Below, piece by piece: positions 9,143 to 17,800 of a stretch of 35,344 bases of DNA. The notes under the pieces are model-generated. The model saw nothing but the letters and a program-made list of their open reading frames with translations. It did no database searches and was not told the DNA's origin. The position numbers and the translations under genes were made by a program. The number at the start of each line of letters is the position of its first letter. Positions within the stretch are counted from its first letter, which is position 1. Source of the stretch: an uncultured Alphaproteobacteria bacterium (GTDB lineage: Bacteria; Pseudomonadota; Alphaproteobacteria; Puniceispirillales; UBA1172); assembly GCA_937952245.1 (NCBI GenBank), contig CALFYS010000114.1, positions 1 to 35,344 on the forward strand. Reading direction: 5' to 3'.

Positions 9143-9158
9143 ACCCATCCTGAATAAA
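9128..9158. repeat. Imperfect 15-bp tandem duplication at a stop codon
   Basis: CCTGAATAAA occurs at 9134-9143 and again at 9149-9158, an offset of 15 bp. Over 16 aligned positions 14 match. The first copy contains the TAA stop of the sugar dehydrogenase gene. It lies in the 21-bp gap before the convergent mrcA gene. Confidence 0.7.
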
Positions 9159-9163
9159 AACGC

Positions 9164-11692
9164 TTAATAAATCCCTTGCAGGTTTTCAGCCCCCGTCGCC
9201 GCGTTTGCCCCGGGGACATCAATAACCCGGCTGCGTTCACCTTGTTCAAGTGGACGCTGGCCAGGTTTAAAGGCTTCGAGGATCACGTCTTTTTCACCGG
9301 CACGGCCACGTTCGCCGCTTAAAGCGTTGATGGGAAAGAGGTTGATCCCTTCAGGACGGCGGAAAGGAATGGCTGGCTTTTCCGCCATGGCATCACGAAT
9401 AAACTGACCAAAAATAGGGACGGCGGCGGTGGAACCTGTCTCTCTTTTCCCCAAAGGACGGGGGCGGTCATAACCGACATAAACCCCCACCACCAAATCA
9501 GGGGTAAAGCCAACAAACCACGCGTTTGTGTTGTCATTTGTCGTGCCGGTCTTGCCCGCCACCGCAAAACCTGTTTTGCCCATCCGACGGCCAGTGCCGC
9601 GGGAGATCACCCCTTCCATCATGGTGACCATCTGATACGCCGAAGCGGGGTTTGTGACTTGGTCGCGATTATCGGCAATCGGCGGTGGCAACACATCACC
9701 GGATATATCGGGCAGGTTGCATCCTTTGCAATCGCGTTGGTCTAATTTGATCACCGTCGCGCCAAAGCGGTCTTGAACACGGTCAATCATTGACGGTTTA
9801 ATTTCATGCCCGCCATTCACCACCATGCCATAAGCGGCGGTCAGTTTTAATAAGGTCGTCTCCCCCGCCCCTAAAGACATGGACAAAAGAGGCGGCATAT
9901 CATCATCAATGCCAAACTCTTTGGCATAATCTTGGATTTTCGGCATGCCAATGGCCATGGCCAAACGCGCGGTCATCAGGTTGCGCGATTGTTCAATCCC
10001 TTGGCGCATGATGCTGGGGCCATAGAATTTCTTGGTGTAATTGGCAGGTTTCCATTTCGGCTGACCCGGGCCTTGATCCACCGCCAAAGGCGCGTCGTTG
10101 ATCCGTGTTGTGGGGGAATATTCACTATCCAAAGCCGCCAAATAAACAAAAGGTTTAAAGGCTGACCCCGGCTGGCGTTTGGCTTGGGTGGCGCGGTTAA
10201 ATTCGCTTTCCTTGGCGTTATATCCGCCGACCATGGCCAAGACCCGCCCTGTATGCGGATCAAGCACCACCATCGCCCCTTCCACATCAGGCCGTTGACC
10301 AAGCGCCCAAATATCCGCGTCAAACTCAACATCGCCATCAAGTCGCGCGACACGATCCGGCACATGACGTGGACGCTGCACCATGATGACATCATCTTTG
10401 GCCAGCGCTTCGGTTAATGACCGTATTTGCGGCGGGCGCGTGCCATCTTGGCGGCGCGGCGGGTAGGCCCAATCCGCCAGAACAAATGGAATTCGGCCAC
10501 GATCAAGCCGTATCTCACCCTGTTCATCATGGCGAATAATAATCTTGGCTTCCTTTGGGGTGACGCTGGTCACAACCGCGGCATAGCGATTTTTCAGCAT
10601 TTTACCGCCGTACTCAGCCAATACATCTTCGATCAAGGCGTCGCCCTCAAGCCGCCCCATAGCCCCGCGCCAGCCTTGACGTTTATCCAAGGCTTCAAGC
10701 CCTTCGACAACAGCGCGATCAGCTTTGCTTTGCAAATCAGGATCAAGGGTGGTGCGGATGGAAAGCCCGCCTGTGTAAAACCCATCATCACCAAAACGGT
10801 CAACCATCTGGCGGCGGACTTCTTCGGCAAAATACGGCGCATCGGCGCCATCCACCCCTGATCGTGGGCGGACGGTAATGGGTTCAGCCTGCGCGGTGAT
10901 CATCTCATTCTGGGTGATATAGCCATTTTCCCGCATCTGCCCCAGCACCCAATTGCGCCGCGCCATCGCCGCTTTATATTTCCGCTTGGGGTGGTAGTTA
11001 TTGGGGGCTTTCGGCAAGGCCGCCAGATAGGCCATTTCCGCAAGGGAAAGATTATCCAAGGATTTATCAAAATAATTTAACGCCGCCGCCGCCACGCCAT
11101 AACTGCCCATGCCGAGGTAGATTTCATTCAAATAAAGCGCCAGCAATTCTTCTTTTGTGAAAGCCCGTTCCATGCGGATGGCCAAAATCGCTTCTTTGAT
11201 TTTGCGGGTATAAGACACTTCATTGGTCAGAAGAAAGTTTTTCGCCACCTGCTGGGTGATGGTGGAGGCGCCAATCAAACGCCGGCCAGATCCGTAATTG
11301 GCAATATTGGTCAGCACCGCCCGAACAAGGGCTTTGGCATCAACACCGGGGTGATTGAAAAAATCTTTATCTTCGGCGGAAAGAAAAGCATCAATCAAAG
11401 GTTCTGGCATTTCTGTCACCGGAACAAAAACCCGCTTTTCCGTGGCGTATTCTGCCAATAGCGCGCCATTGCCAGCGTGCACACGGGTCATCACCGGCGG
11501 GTCATATTTGGCCAATTGCCTGTAATCAGGGAGATCACGCCCATATTCCCAAAATACCCACAGCACACCGCCAACGCCAACCCCCGCCCCCAGCAAGCCA
11601 AGGGAGAACACAGCCACAAAAAAACGAACAATCAATGATCGCTTTTTGGCGGGCTTTTCTGCTTTAGCTTTTTTGGTTGAACGCCGTGTCAT
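9164..11692 (-). CDS. mrcA: Penicillin-binding protein 1A (bifunctional transglycosylase/transpeptidase)
   Basis: An 842-residue class A PBP that polymerises and cross-links peptidoglycan in the periplasm. A Lys-rich cytoplasmic tail (1-19) precedes a membrane anchor at about 20-47. The GT51 transglycosylase domain has catalytic Glu107 in SAEDKDFFNHPG and the GASTITQQ motif at 141-148. A region at about 370-450 fits the OB insert of PBP1A. The transpeptidase motifs are SAFK (Ser510 to Lys513), SRN (569-571) and KTG (714-716). A CKGC pair at 655-658 is an extra feature. The ATG at 11692 is clear. It lies downstream of the amidase gene on the same strand after 108 bp and may be cotranscribed with it. 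Confidence 0.97.
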   Translation of the reverse strand: MTRRSTKKAKAEKPAKKRSLIVRFFVAVFSLGLLGAGVGVGGVLWVFWEYGRDLPDYRQLAKYDPPVMTRVHAGNGALLAEYATEKRVFVPVTEMPEPLIDAFLSAEDKDFFNHPGVDAKALVRAVLTNIANYGSGRRLIGASTITQQVAKNFLLTNEVSYTRKIKEAILAIRMERAFTKEELLALYLNEIYLGMGSYGVAAAALNYFDKSLDNLSLAEMAYLAALPKAPNNYHPKRKYKAAMARRNWVLGQMRENGYITQNEMITAQAEPITVRPRSGVDGADAPYFAEEVRRQMVDRFGDDGFYTGGLSIRTTLDPDLQSKADRAVVEGLEALDKRQGWRGAMGRLEGDALIEDVLAEYGGKMLKNRYAAVVTSVTPKEAKIIIRHDEQGEIRLDRGRIPFVLADWAYPPRRQDGTRPPQIRSLTEALAKDDVIMVQRPRHVPDRVARLDGDVEFDADIWALGQRPDVEGAMVVLDPHTGRVLAMVGGYNAKESEFNRATQAKRQPGSAFKPFVYLAALDSEYSPTTRINDAPLAVDQGPGQPKWKPANYTKKFYGPSIMRQGIEQSRNLMTARLAMAIGMPKIQDYAKEFGIDDDMPPLLSMSLGAGETTLLKLTAAYGMVVNGGHEIKPSMIDRVQDRFGATVIKLDQRDCKGCNLPDISGDVLPPPIADNRDQVTNPASAYQMVTMMEGVISRGTGRRMGKTGFAVAGKTGTTNDNTNAWFVGFTPDLVVGVYVGYDRPRPLGKRETGSTAAVPIFGQFIRDAMAEKPAIPFRRPEGINLFPINALSGERGRAGEKDVILEAFKPGQRPLEQGERSRVIDVPGANAATGAENLQGIY

Positions 11693-11800
11693 GGTGGTGA
11701 TGGATAAACTTGTTTTGATTAACTTAATCTAATGTACAGAAAAAACATGGCATTTCTATGAAAGCTTTAATTTTTCTAAACTTATCGGTCTGAAGACTTA

Positions 11801-13237
11801 CTACCCATCAAGAGGACCGCTTGGCAAATCTTCCAAATAGCGGGTAACCGCGCTGGTGATCCGCGTCATCAAATCTTTCCGATAGCGCGATGATTTCAGG
11901 TTTTTTTCATCGGTTTTATTGGTCAGAAAGCCCATCTCGATCAACACAGATGGAATATCAGGGGATTTCAAGACAGCAAAACCCGCAAACCGATGCCCGC
12001 GTTTCGGGGTCGGCAGGCCGGTAAATTCATCCGTAATATACCTCGCCAGCACCGAAGACTGGTTCATGGACTCGCGTTGGAACATACTCAACAGCGCGGT
12101 TGTCACCAATGGGTCGGTTGTATCCAAATCAGGCCCGCCGATTAAATCGGCTTTGTTTTCGCGCGAGGCCAGAAGGGCCGCCTCTTTATCCGAAGCGGTT
12201 TCCGATAAGGTGAAAACAGAAACCCCGCGGGCTTTTTTATTGCTGGCGGCATCAGCGTGAAGGGAGATGAAAATATCCGCCTTCTGGTTGCGGGCAAGGG
12301 CAATCCGTTTCCGCAATTTATGAAAAACATCATCATCACGGGAAAGAACCGCCTTTATCCGCCCCGTGGCGTTCATCTGCTTGGCCAGTTCTTTGGCAGC
12401 GGCAAGCGTCACGTCTTTTTCATAAAGACCGCTATGGCCAATGGCGCCGGGGTCTTTGCCGCCATGCCCCGCATCAATAAAGACAATCCATTTGTCACGC
12501 TTCGCCACATTTGAGGAGTTCTTTGATGTATTTTTCGGGGCGTTATAAACCTGAACCGTTGGCGCGCTATCCTGCTGTTGTGGGCGTGGCCATGGCAGAA
12601 GAAGACCATTGGCATCACGTTCAGGCCATGATTTTTCAGCTGTTCGCACCGGCCTTTTGGTGGGCATCAGCATGGTTTTTTCGCTTTGGGCTTGCGGGTT
12701 GATCTGCACTTCAAGCGGCTTGTCTTTATTATTCAATAACGCTTTCCCCGCCAGCCTGAAGGCGGTCTCCCCGCGATCCAACAGATCAACCACCAACCGA
12801 TGGCCTTTTTCATTTGGCGGCAAGCGAAACACCCTGACCGGAGCGGCGGGGGAAGACAATTCCACCACCAGTCGTGAGACATCAGGTTTCGGCGCGCCGT
12901 ATCGGAAAGATCGCATCGGCGGGGTTTGCAACGCCCCTGAGAGACCGCGGCCATCCACCCGCCATTTCAACGTCGGGAAATCAATCACCAACCGATACGG
13001 ATCGGTCAGCAAAAACATATTCACATCAGCAGGATTGCGGGTTTCCACCACCAAACGTGCTGCGCTTTGGCCTTCAATCAGAACAGAACCTGTCCGCAAA
13101 CCGGTCATGATGTTTTCTGCCGCCACCGCCGATGGCGTCAAGGCGGATGGCAATACGCCAACCGCGGAAAGCGATAAGACCATCAACAGTAAACGGGCGA
13201 ATAATAACCGGATCATATTGAAGAATGCCCCCGCCAT
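11801..13237 (-). CDS. amiC: N-acetylmuramoyl-L-alanine amidase (AMIN + Amidase_3)
   Basis: A periplasmic zinc amidase that cuts the bond between N-acetylmuramic acid and the stem peptide, as in septal peptidoglycan splitting. The start at 13237 is preferred because GGAAGG stands eight bases upstream. The ATG at 13354 lacks a good site and would add 39 residues. From 13237 the product is 478 residues with a signal peptide ending near SAVA. The AMIN domain follows (about 40-160), then a linker, then the catalytic domain from about 247. Zinc ligands are His258 (DAGHGGKDPGA), Glu273 (GLYEKDV) and His327 (SLHADAA), and the catalytic Glu is 434 (IEMGFLTN). The intact set predicts an active enzyme. 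Confidence 0.93.
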   Translation of the reverse strand: MAGAFFNMIRLLFARLLLMVLSLSAVGVLPSALTPSAVAAENIMTGLRTGSVLIEGQSAARLVVETRNPADVNMFLLTDPYRLVIDFPTLKWRVDGRGLSGALQTPPMRSFRYGAPKPDVSRLVVELSSPAAPVRVFRLPPNEKGHRLVVDLLDRGETAFRLAGKALLNNKDKPLEVQINPQAQSEKTMLMPTKRPVRTAEKSWPERDANGLLLPWPRPQQQDSAPTVQVYNAPKNTSKNSSNVAKRDKWIVFIDAGHGGKDPGAIGHSGLYEKDVTLAAAKELAKQMNATGRIKAVLSRDDDVFHKLRKRIALARNQKADIFISLHADAASNKKARGVSVFTLSETASDKEAALLASRENKADLIGGPDLDTTDPLVTTALLSMFQRESMNQSSVLARYITDEFTGLPTPKRGHRFAGFAVLKSPDIPSVLIEMGFLTNKTDEKNLKSSRYRKDLMTRITSAVTRYLEDLPSGPLDG

Positions 13238-13483
13238 GACGCTGGCCTTCCGGCCTAAGGTAAGGCTGAATGGGGCGTTGATCACATCCGAATGAAGCAA
13301 TTTACGTGTCACGATGACCCTTTTTGTTAAAAACCCCGTCGCCTTGATGGGCATGACCTTGTTTTAAAACACGCGCCCCAGAAAGGGAAGCCATGAGGAT
13401 AAATTCAAATCCTTTTTGCCAAAATTAGCGGCTGAAATAAATGCCTTTCCGCAATCTTAAGGATCAGCCGTCAAATTATTTAG

Positions 13484-13496
13484 ACAAATGATTTGT
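13484..13496. promoter_or_regulatory. Dyad ACAAAT-G-ATTTGT over the rne -35 region
   Basis: Perfect 6-bp arms flank a single central G. The right arm shares TTGT with the candidate -35 element TTGTAA (13493-13498). This is the usual geometry of a repressor site. The protein that would bind is unknown. Confidence 0.35.
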
Positions 13497-13521
13497 AAGA
13501 CTTGGGGAAAGTGATTATATT
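13493..13521 (+). promoter_or_regulatory. Candidate rne promoter
   Basis: TTGTAA at 13493-13498, a 17-bp spacer and TATATT at 13516-13521. It is the best sigma-70-like match I found upstream of rne and would give a leader of about 350 nt. Confidence 0.4.
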
Positions 13522-13585
13522 CATCTTAAGAGTTTCAAAAAGAAGCCTGAAATAGAACAATTTTTCATGTTTCTTGAAATGCCCG

Positions 13586-13627
13586 GGTCGCGCCGCGTTT
13601 TGGAAAACCAAGATAGGCCACGCGACC
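13586..13627 (+). other. Nested hairpin in the predicted rne leader
   Basis: The outer stem pairs GGTCGCG (13586-13592) with CGCGACC (13621-13627). Inside it TTTTGG (13598-13603) pairs with CCAAGA (13608-13613), with one T-G wobble, around an AAAA loop. There is no T-run, so it is not a simple terminator. It could be a leader element. Confidence 0.4.
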
Positions 13628-13876
13628 GCGTTGTAACCAGGGGCTGATGAATGGGGGTAAGATTATCATATCCCACAGCAGCACCCAATTTGAGAGTTGA
13701 AGCCATGTTGATGGCCGCTGAAAAAACAAACACCAAAACGCAGGCTGTTCCAGCCGCGTTAATGGATTGTTGCGGGCTCAACACCAACGCTTCTTATCCT
13801 GATAATCTGCTGGTTTTTGCGATACCGCCTGTTTCAGATAGGCCGGTCACAAAAAGGGCAGAAGAAAGTCACACCT

Positions 13877-16492
13877 ATGTCCAAAAAACTATTAATCGAC
13901 GCTCGGCAGAGCGACGAAACCCGAGTTGTATTACTCAACAATAACAAGATCGAGGATTTTGACTACGAAACCAGTCACCGCAAACAGTTAAAAGGCAATA
14001 TTTATTTAGCACGGGTCACCCGGGTTGAACCTTCATTGCAGGCAGCGTTTGTGGAATATGGCGGCAACCGCCAAGGTTTTCTAGCGTTTAGCGAAATCCA
14101 TCCTGATTATTACCGCATCCCTGTTGAAGACCGTGAAAAATTGCTTTCGGGCGAAATTGACGATCTCGACAATAATGATCAAGCCGATGATGCGGATCAA
14201 ACCCCGCCAGCGGAAACGAAATCAGAAGAAAACTCATCTGAAGACACGTCATCTGATGAAACTGAAGCGGATGCGCCTGTTTCCGATGCTCCCGTATCCG
14301 ATGAAGACGTAGATGAAGTCTATACCATCGCCGCCGACACCAATGATGATGAGCATATTAGCGTTGATGTTGCGGACGCGGATAGCGCCGATAACAGCGA
14401 TGCTGAGAGCAATGACACTGAAAACGGCGATGCCGATAACGGTGATACCGACAACAGCGAAGAAGAAGACGAGCGTGAAGCCCGTCGCCGTTTTGCCCGC
14501 ATCAGCAAGCATTACAAAATCCAAGAAGTCATCTCACGCCGCCAAATCCTCTTGATCCAAGTGGTCAAAGAAGAACGCGGCAATAAAGGCGCGGCGCTGA
14601 CCACCTATCTTTCCCTTGCGGGGCGGTATTGTGTGTTGATGCCGAATACATTGCACGGCGGCGGGGTTTCCCGCAAAATCAGCAACCCTGCTGATCGCAA
14701 GAAATTAAAGACCATCGTCAATGGTCTTGATGTGCCTAAAGGCATGGCAACGATTGTCCGCACGGCGGGCTCAAAGCGCACGAAAGCCGAAATCACCCGC
14801 GATTTTTCTTACCTGATGCGGCAATGGGATGATATTCGCACCCTGACCATGGACAGCACCGCTCCGGCCTTGATCCATGAAGAAGGCAATTTGGTCAAAC
14901 GGGCGATCCGTGATCATTACGCCCCTGATGTGGAAGAAATTCTGGTGGAAGGGGAAGATGCCTTTAAAGCGGCTAAAACCCATATGAAAAACCTGATGCC
15001 GAGCCATGTCAAAAAGGTCAAAGCCTATGATGACAAGAACCAACCGCTGTTCCAACGCTATCAGGTTGAAACCATGCTTTCGGCCATGCATGACCCGCAA
15101 GTGGTGCTGAAATCTGGCGGCTATCTGGTGATCAATCAGACCGAAGCTTTGGTGGCGATTGACGTCAACTCCGGCAAAGCCACACGCGAAAGAAATATCG
15201 AAGAAACTGCCCTGAAAACCAATTTGGAAGCGGCGGAAGAAATTGCCCAGCAATTGCGCCAGCGTGATTTATCCGGCCTGATCGTTATTGATTTCATCGA
15301 TATGGAAAACAACCGCAATCAGAACCAAGTGGAGCGCAAGCTTAAAGATGCCCTGCGCAATGATCGCGCCCGCATCCAAGTCGGCAGCATCAGCCAATTT
15401 GGCTTGATGGAAATGTCGCGCCAGCGGTTGCGGCCTTCATTGGCGGAATCGGTCACCAATATCTGTCCTCATTGTAATGGCACAGGCCGGGTGCGGTCGG
15501 TTGAATCCGCCGCCCTGCAAGTCTTGCGGAATATTGAGGCCGAAGCCCTGAAAGGCAATGGTGAAGATTTACGCGCCTTCATGAACAGTGAGATCGCGCT
15601 CTATATTCTGAACCATAAACGTGACCTTGTTGTTGCCTTGGAAGAACGCTTCTCCATCACCATCACCTTGGAACAAGACAACAGTTTGATCGCGCCGGAT
15701 GTGCGCTTTGGTGAAGATGGCCTGCCGGTCTCCCAGCAACAGGAAAAGCCGCGGGATAACAACCGCCGCAATCGTCGGGGCAAGCAAAACCAGCGGAATA
15801 AGTCAAACACGGCTGAAGATGCTGACAATGACTCCAATACTGATGAAGCGCAACCCGATGGGGAGGCGTCATCAGATGATGATGATAAGCCGCGCCGCCG
15901 CCGCCGCCGTGGCAAGCGTGGGGGTCGCCGTCGCGGTCGCCGTGATGGTGCTGACCAGCAGAATGATCAACAAAATGATCAAGACAATTCCTCGGCTGAA
16001 GGGGGCGCGTCTTCTGATGCTGAAAACGCGGGTCAAGATGGTCAAGACAGTGAGCAAAAGCCACGTCGCGGTCGCCGCAAAAAGGCTGATGCTGATGTGA
16101 ATAACGACACGGCCGCGTCCGATGCTTCAGGTGAGGCACGAGCCGCATCTGAAGATAAGTCCGATGATAAGGCAAATGATCAGGCTGATGAAAAGCCTGC
16201 CGCGAAGAAAGCCAAAAAGGCCAAAAAATCAGCAAAGAAAGCGGCCAAGACAAAAGCCAAGTCTGAACCCGCGGCAACCGAGGATGGTGATAAGCCTGCG
16301 GCGAAGAAAAAGGCGAAAAAGGCTAAGAAATCAGCCAAAAAAGCCAAGAAGGCCAAATCAGCGGCGGATTCCAATGATGCCACGCCGGTTAAGGAAAAGG
16401 CTGAACGCGCATCCGCCAGTTCCGTTGAGGTCAATGTTGTTGATGTCAGTGACGTCAGCCCGAAAGCTAAGAAAAAAGGCTGGTGGAGTTAA
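13877..16492 (+). CDS. rne: Ribonuclease E
   Basis: Endoribonuclease of mRNA decay and rRNA/tRNA processing, and scaffold of the RNA degradosome. The start at 13877 (MSKKLLIDARQSDETRVV) matches the family N-terminus; product 871 residues. The S1 domain is split by an acidic Asp/Glu/Ser-rich insertion at about 95-200, which includes a duplicated DAPVS unit. The catalytic metal aspartates are Asp429 (AIDVNSG) and Asp472 (VIDFIDMEN). The zinc-link motif CPHCNGTG has Cys530 and Cys533. After about 630 the chain is disordered, with Arg-rich blocks and then a Lys/Ala tail of repeated KKAKK units (about 773-833), where RNA and partner proteins would bind. The ribosome binding site is weak. Confidence 0.97.
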   Translation: MSKKLLIDARQSDETRVVLLNNNKIEDFDYETSHRKQLKGNIYLARVTRVEPSLQAAFVEYGGNRQGFLAFSEIHPDYYRIPVEDREKLLSGEIDDLDNNDQADDADQTPPAETKSEENSSEDTSSDETEADAPVSDAPVSDEDVDEVYTIAADTNDDEHISVDVADADSADNSDAESNDTENGDADNGDTDNSEEEDEREARRRFARISKHYKIQEVISRRQILLIQVVKEERGNKGAALTTYLSLAGRYCVLMPNTLHGGGVSRKISNPADRKKLKTIVNGLDVPKGMATIVRTAGSKRTKAEITRDFSYLMRQWDDIRTLTMDSTAPALIHEEGNLVKRAIRDHYAPDVEEILVEGEDAFKAAKTHMKNLMPSHVKKVKAYDDKNQPLFQRYQVETMLSAMHDPQVVLKSGGYLVINQTEALVAIDVNSGKATRERNIEETALKTNLEAAEEIAQQLRQRDLSGLIVIDFIDMENNRNQNQVERKLKDALRNDRARIQVGSISQFGLMEMSRQRLRPSLAESVTNICPHCNGTGRVRSVESAALQVLRNIEAEALKGNGEDLRAFMNSEIALYILNHKRDLVVALEERFSITITLEQDNSLIAPDVRFGEDGLPVSQQQEKPRDNNRRNRRGKQNQRNKSNTAEDADNDSNTDEAQPDGEASSDDDDKPRRRRRRGKRGGRRRGRRDGADQQNDQQNDQDNSSAEGGASSDAENAGQDGQDSEQKPRRGRRKKADADVNNDTAASDASGEARAASEDKSDDKANDQADEKPAAKKAKKAKKSAKKAAKTKAKSEPAATEDGDKPAAKKKAKKAKKSAKKAKKAKSAADSNDATPVKEKAERASASSVEVNVVDVSDVSPKAKKKGWWS

Positions 16493-16513
16493 CCGCCAGC
16501 CCCTTTCTTTGCT

Positions 16514-16543
16514 GATGAGGGGTTGATCCCCATCAAGTGTTAT
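16514..16543 (+). terminator. Possible terminator between rne and the aminotransferase
   Basis: GATG-A-GGGG (16514-16522) pairs with CCCC-ATC (16528-16534) around TTGAT, with one bulged A, followed by a T-rich stretch ending in TTTTT. It overlaps the TGA of the convergent aminotransferase gene. The stem is short, so the call is tentative. Confidence 0.35.
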
Positions 16544-17702
16544 TTTTGACCCAGGCGGTGATGTTTTTCGCCGCCTGTTTCATTTCCTCTGTTGATCCAG
16601 CGAAACTGAGCCTGATGGCCAAATGCCCTTGTTCGGTATCAAAATCCGCCCCGGGGGTGGTGGCGACATCAGCTTCATTCAGCAAGCGATCCGCCAAGGC
16701 AATGCTGTCATTGCTGATCTGGCTGGTATCGGCATAGATATAAAACGCCCCTTCCGCCGGCGCGACATTGCCCAAAAACTTCTCCGGCAATTCATTGAGC
16801 AAAATATCACGATTGACGCGATACCGTTCAACATGGCCAGCCAATTCCGCCAAGGCACTTTCTTCGGTGATGGCGGCGGTGGCGGCAATTTGTGAGATGG
16901 TCGGCACGGAAATCACACAGTTTTGGGTCAAGCGATCCAGAGGGTCGATCAAATCTTCAGGGATAATCATCCAGCCGACACGATGGCCGGTCATGGAAAA
17001 ATATTTCGAAAAGGAATTCACCACAATCGCCGATGATGACGTTTCAAGCGCGCAGCTTTGTTCCACCCCAAAGGTGATGCCATGGTAGATTTCATCCGAA
17101 ATCAGGCGCACGCCATTGTCATCACACCATTTCGCGATGGCGGCCAATTCTTCTTTATTCAGCACCACGCCAGTGGGGTTCGACGGGCTGGCCAAGATCA
17201 AACCGTCAGGCCGCGGCGATAAGGCTTCTAAATCTTCCAGTCGAGGCACCCAATCTTGTTCGGCACGGGCAGGCAGATCAACGGTTTCAAGGCCAACGGA
17301 TTTCATCAGATTGCGATAGGCCGAATACCCGGGATTGGTCATGGCGACACGATCACCAACATCAAAACAGGTCAAAAACGCCATGGCGAAACCCATGGAC
17401 GAACCAACGGTGACCATGACACGTTCCGGATCAATATCCAGATCATACCAGCGCTTATAATGCTGGGCGATGCCGCGGCGAAGCGGGGTCATCCCTGTGG
17501 ACAGCGTATAGCCATGGGTGGCAGGGTCACTTAATGCCGCAACAATCGCTTCCGAGGCGGCTTTCGGCGCGCCGGTTGAAGGCTGGCCGACTTCCAGATG
17601 CATGATCGAACGATCCATCTGTTCCAATTCGGCGGCCTTGGCCATCACATCCATGACCATAAAGGATTCAAGGTAAGAACGATCTGAACGCTTGAGTGCC
17701 AT
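16533..17702 (-). CDS. PLP-dependent aminotransferase, class I/II
   Basis: A 389-residue fold-type I aminotransferase. The start at 17702 (MALKRSDRSYLES) has GGAG five bases upstream. Frames extending to 17807 would cross the promoter region. The PLP lysine is Lys233 in NSFSKYFSMTGHRVGW. Asn175 (ASPSNPTG) and Asp203 (ISDEIYHG) fit the cofactor contacts, and a C-terminal Arg in AIRLSFAG fits the substrate carboxylate contact. The family includes aspartate and other amino acid transaminases. The substrate cannot be assigned from sequence. It is divergent from the M48 protease gene with 98 bp between the start codons. Confidence 0.9.
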   Translation of the reverse strand: MALKRSDRSYLESFMVMDVMAKAAELEQMDRSIMHLEVGQPSTGAPKAASEAIVAALSDPATHGYTLSTGMTPLRRGIAQHYKRWYDLDIDPERVMVTVGSSMGFAMAFLTCFDVGDRVAMTNPGYSAYRNLMKSVGLETVDLPARAEQDWVPRLEDLEALSPRPDGLILASPSNPTGVVLNKEELAAIAKWCDDNGVRLISDEIYHGITFGVEQSCALETSSSAIVVNSFSKYFSMTGHRVGWMIIPEDLIDPLDRLTQNCVISVPTISQIAATAAITEESALAELAGHVERYRVNRDILLNELPEKFLGNVAPAEGAFYIYADTSQISNDSIALADRLLNEADVATTPGADFDTEQGHLAIRLSFAGSTEEMKQAAKNITAWVKNNT

Positions 17703-17744
17703 ATTGACTCCATATTTCGAGGGTAAGAAGTTTTGTCGATAAGG

Positions 17745-17772
17745 TTGGACAATAATAATCAGGCCGTATAGT
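17745..17772 (+). promoter_or_regulatory. Candidate promoter of the M48 protease gene
   Basis: TTGGAC at 17745-17750, a 16-bp spacer and TATAGT at 17767-17772. Transcription would begin near 17779, about 22 nt before the ATG at 17801. Confidence 0.55.
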
Positions 17773-17795
17773 ACAGACATAGGCTTGGGGATCAA
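17768..17795 (-). promoter_or_regulatory. Candidate promoter of the aminotransferase gene
   Basis: On the minus strand TTGATC (17795-17790) is followed by a 16-bp spacer and TACTAT (17773-17768). Its -10 lies on top of the -10 of the opposing M48 promoter. The predicted leader is about 60 nt. Confidence 0.35.
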
Positions 17796-17800
17796 TTCAA

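Larger units (their letters stand above)
13238..13876. other. Long regulatory region between amidase and rne
   Basis: About 640 bp without a convincing gene. It holds the candidate rne promoter (13493-13521), a 13-bp dyad over its -35 element (13484-13496), a nested hairpin (13586-13627) and a 12-bp palindrome TGTTTTAAAACA (13360-13371). From the predicted start near 13528 the rne leader would be about 350 nt. A frame starting at 13651 overlaps the rne start and looks fortuitous. A frame starting at 13817 merely extends rne upstream. Confidence 0.6.

Noticed and set aside
13238..13354. N-terminal extension of the amidase from the ATG at 13354
   Set aside because: The ATG at 13237 has a good GGAAGG site and a proper signal peptide. 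The extension would bury the signal peptide after about 40 residues.
13651..13944. Open frame of 97 codons on the plus strand before and over the rne start
   Set aside because: No family-like sequence, overlaps rne in another frame and lies in the predicted leader.
15663..16277. Minus-strand open frame of 204 codons within rne
   Set aside because: It is the shadow of the low-complexity RNase E tail, rich in His/Pro/Arg from the antisense of acidic and basic repeats.
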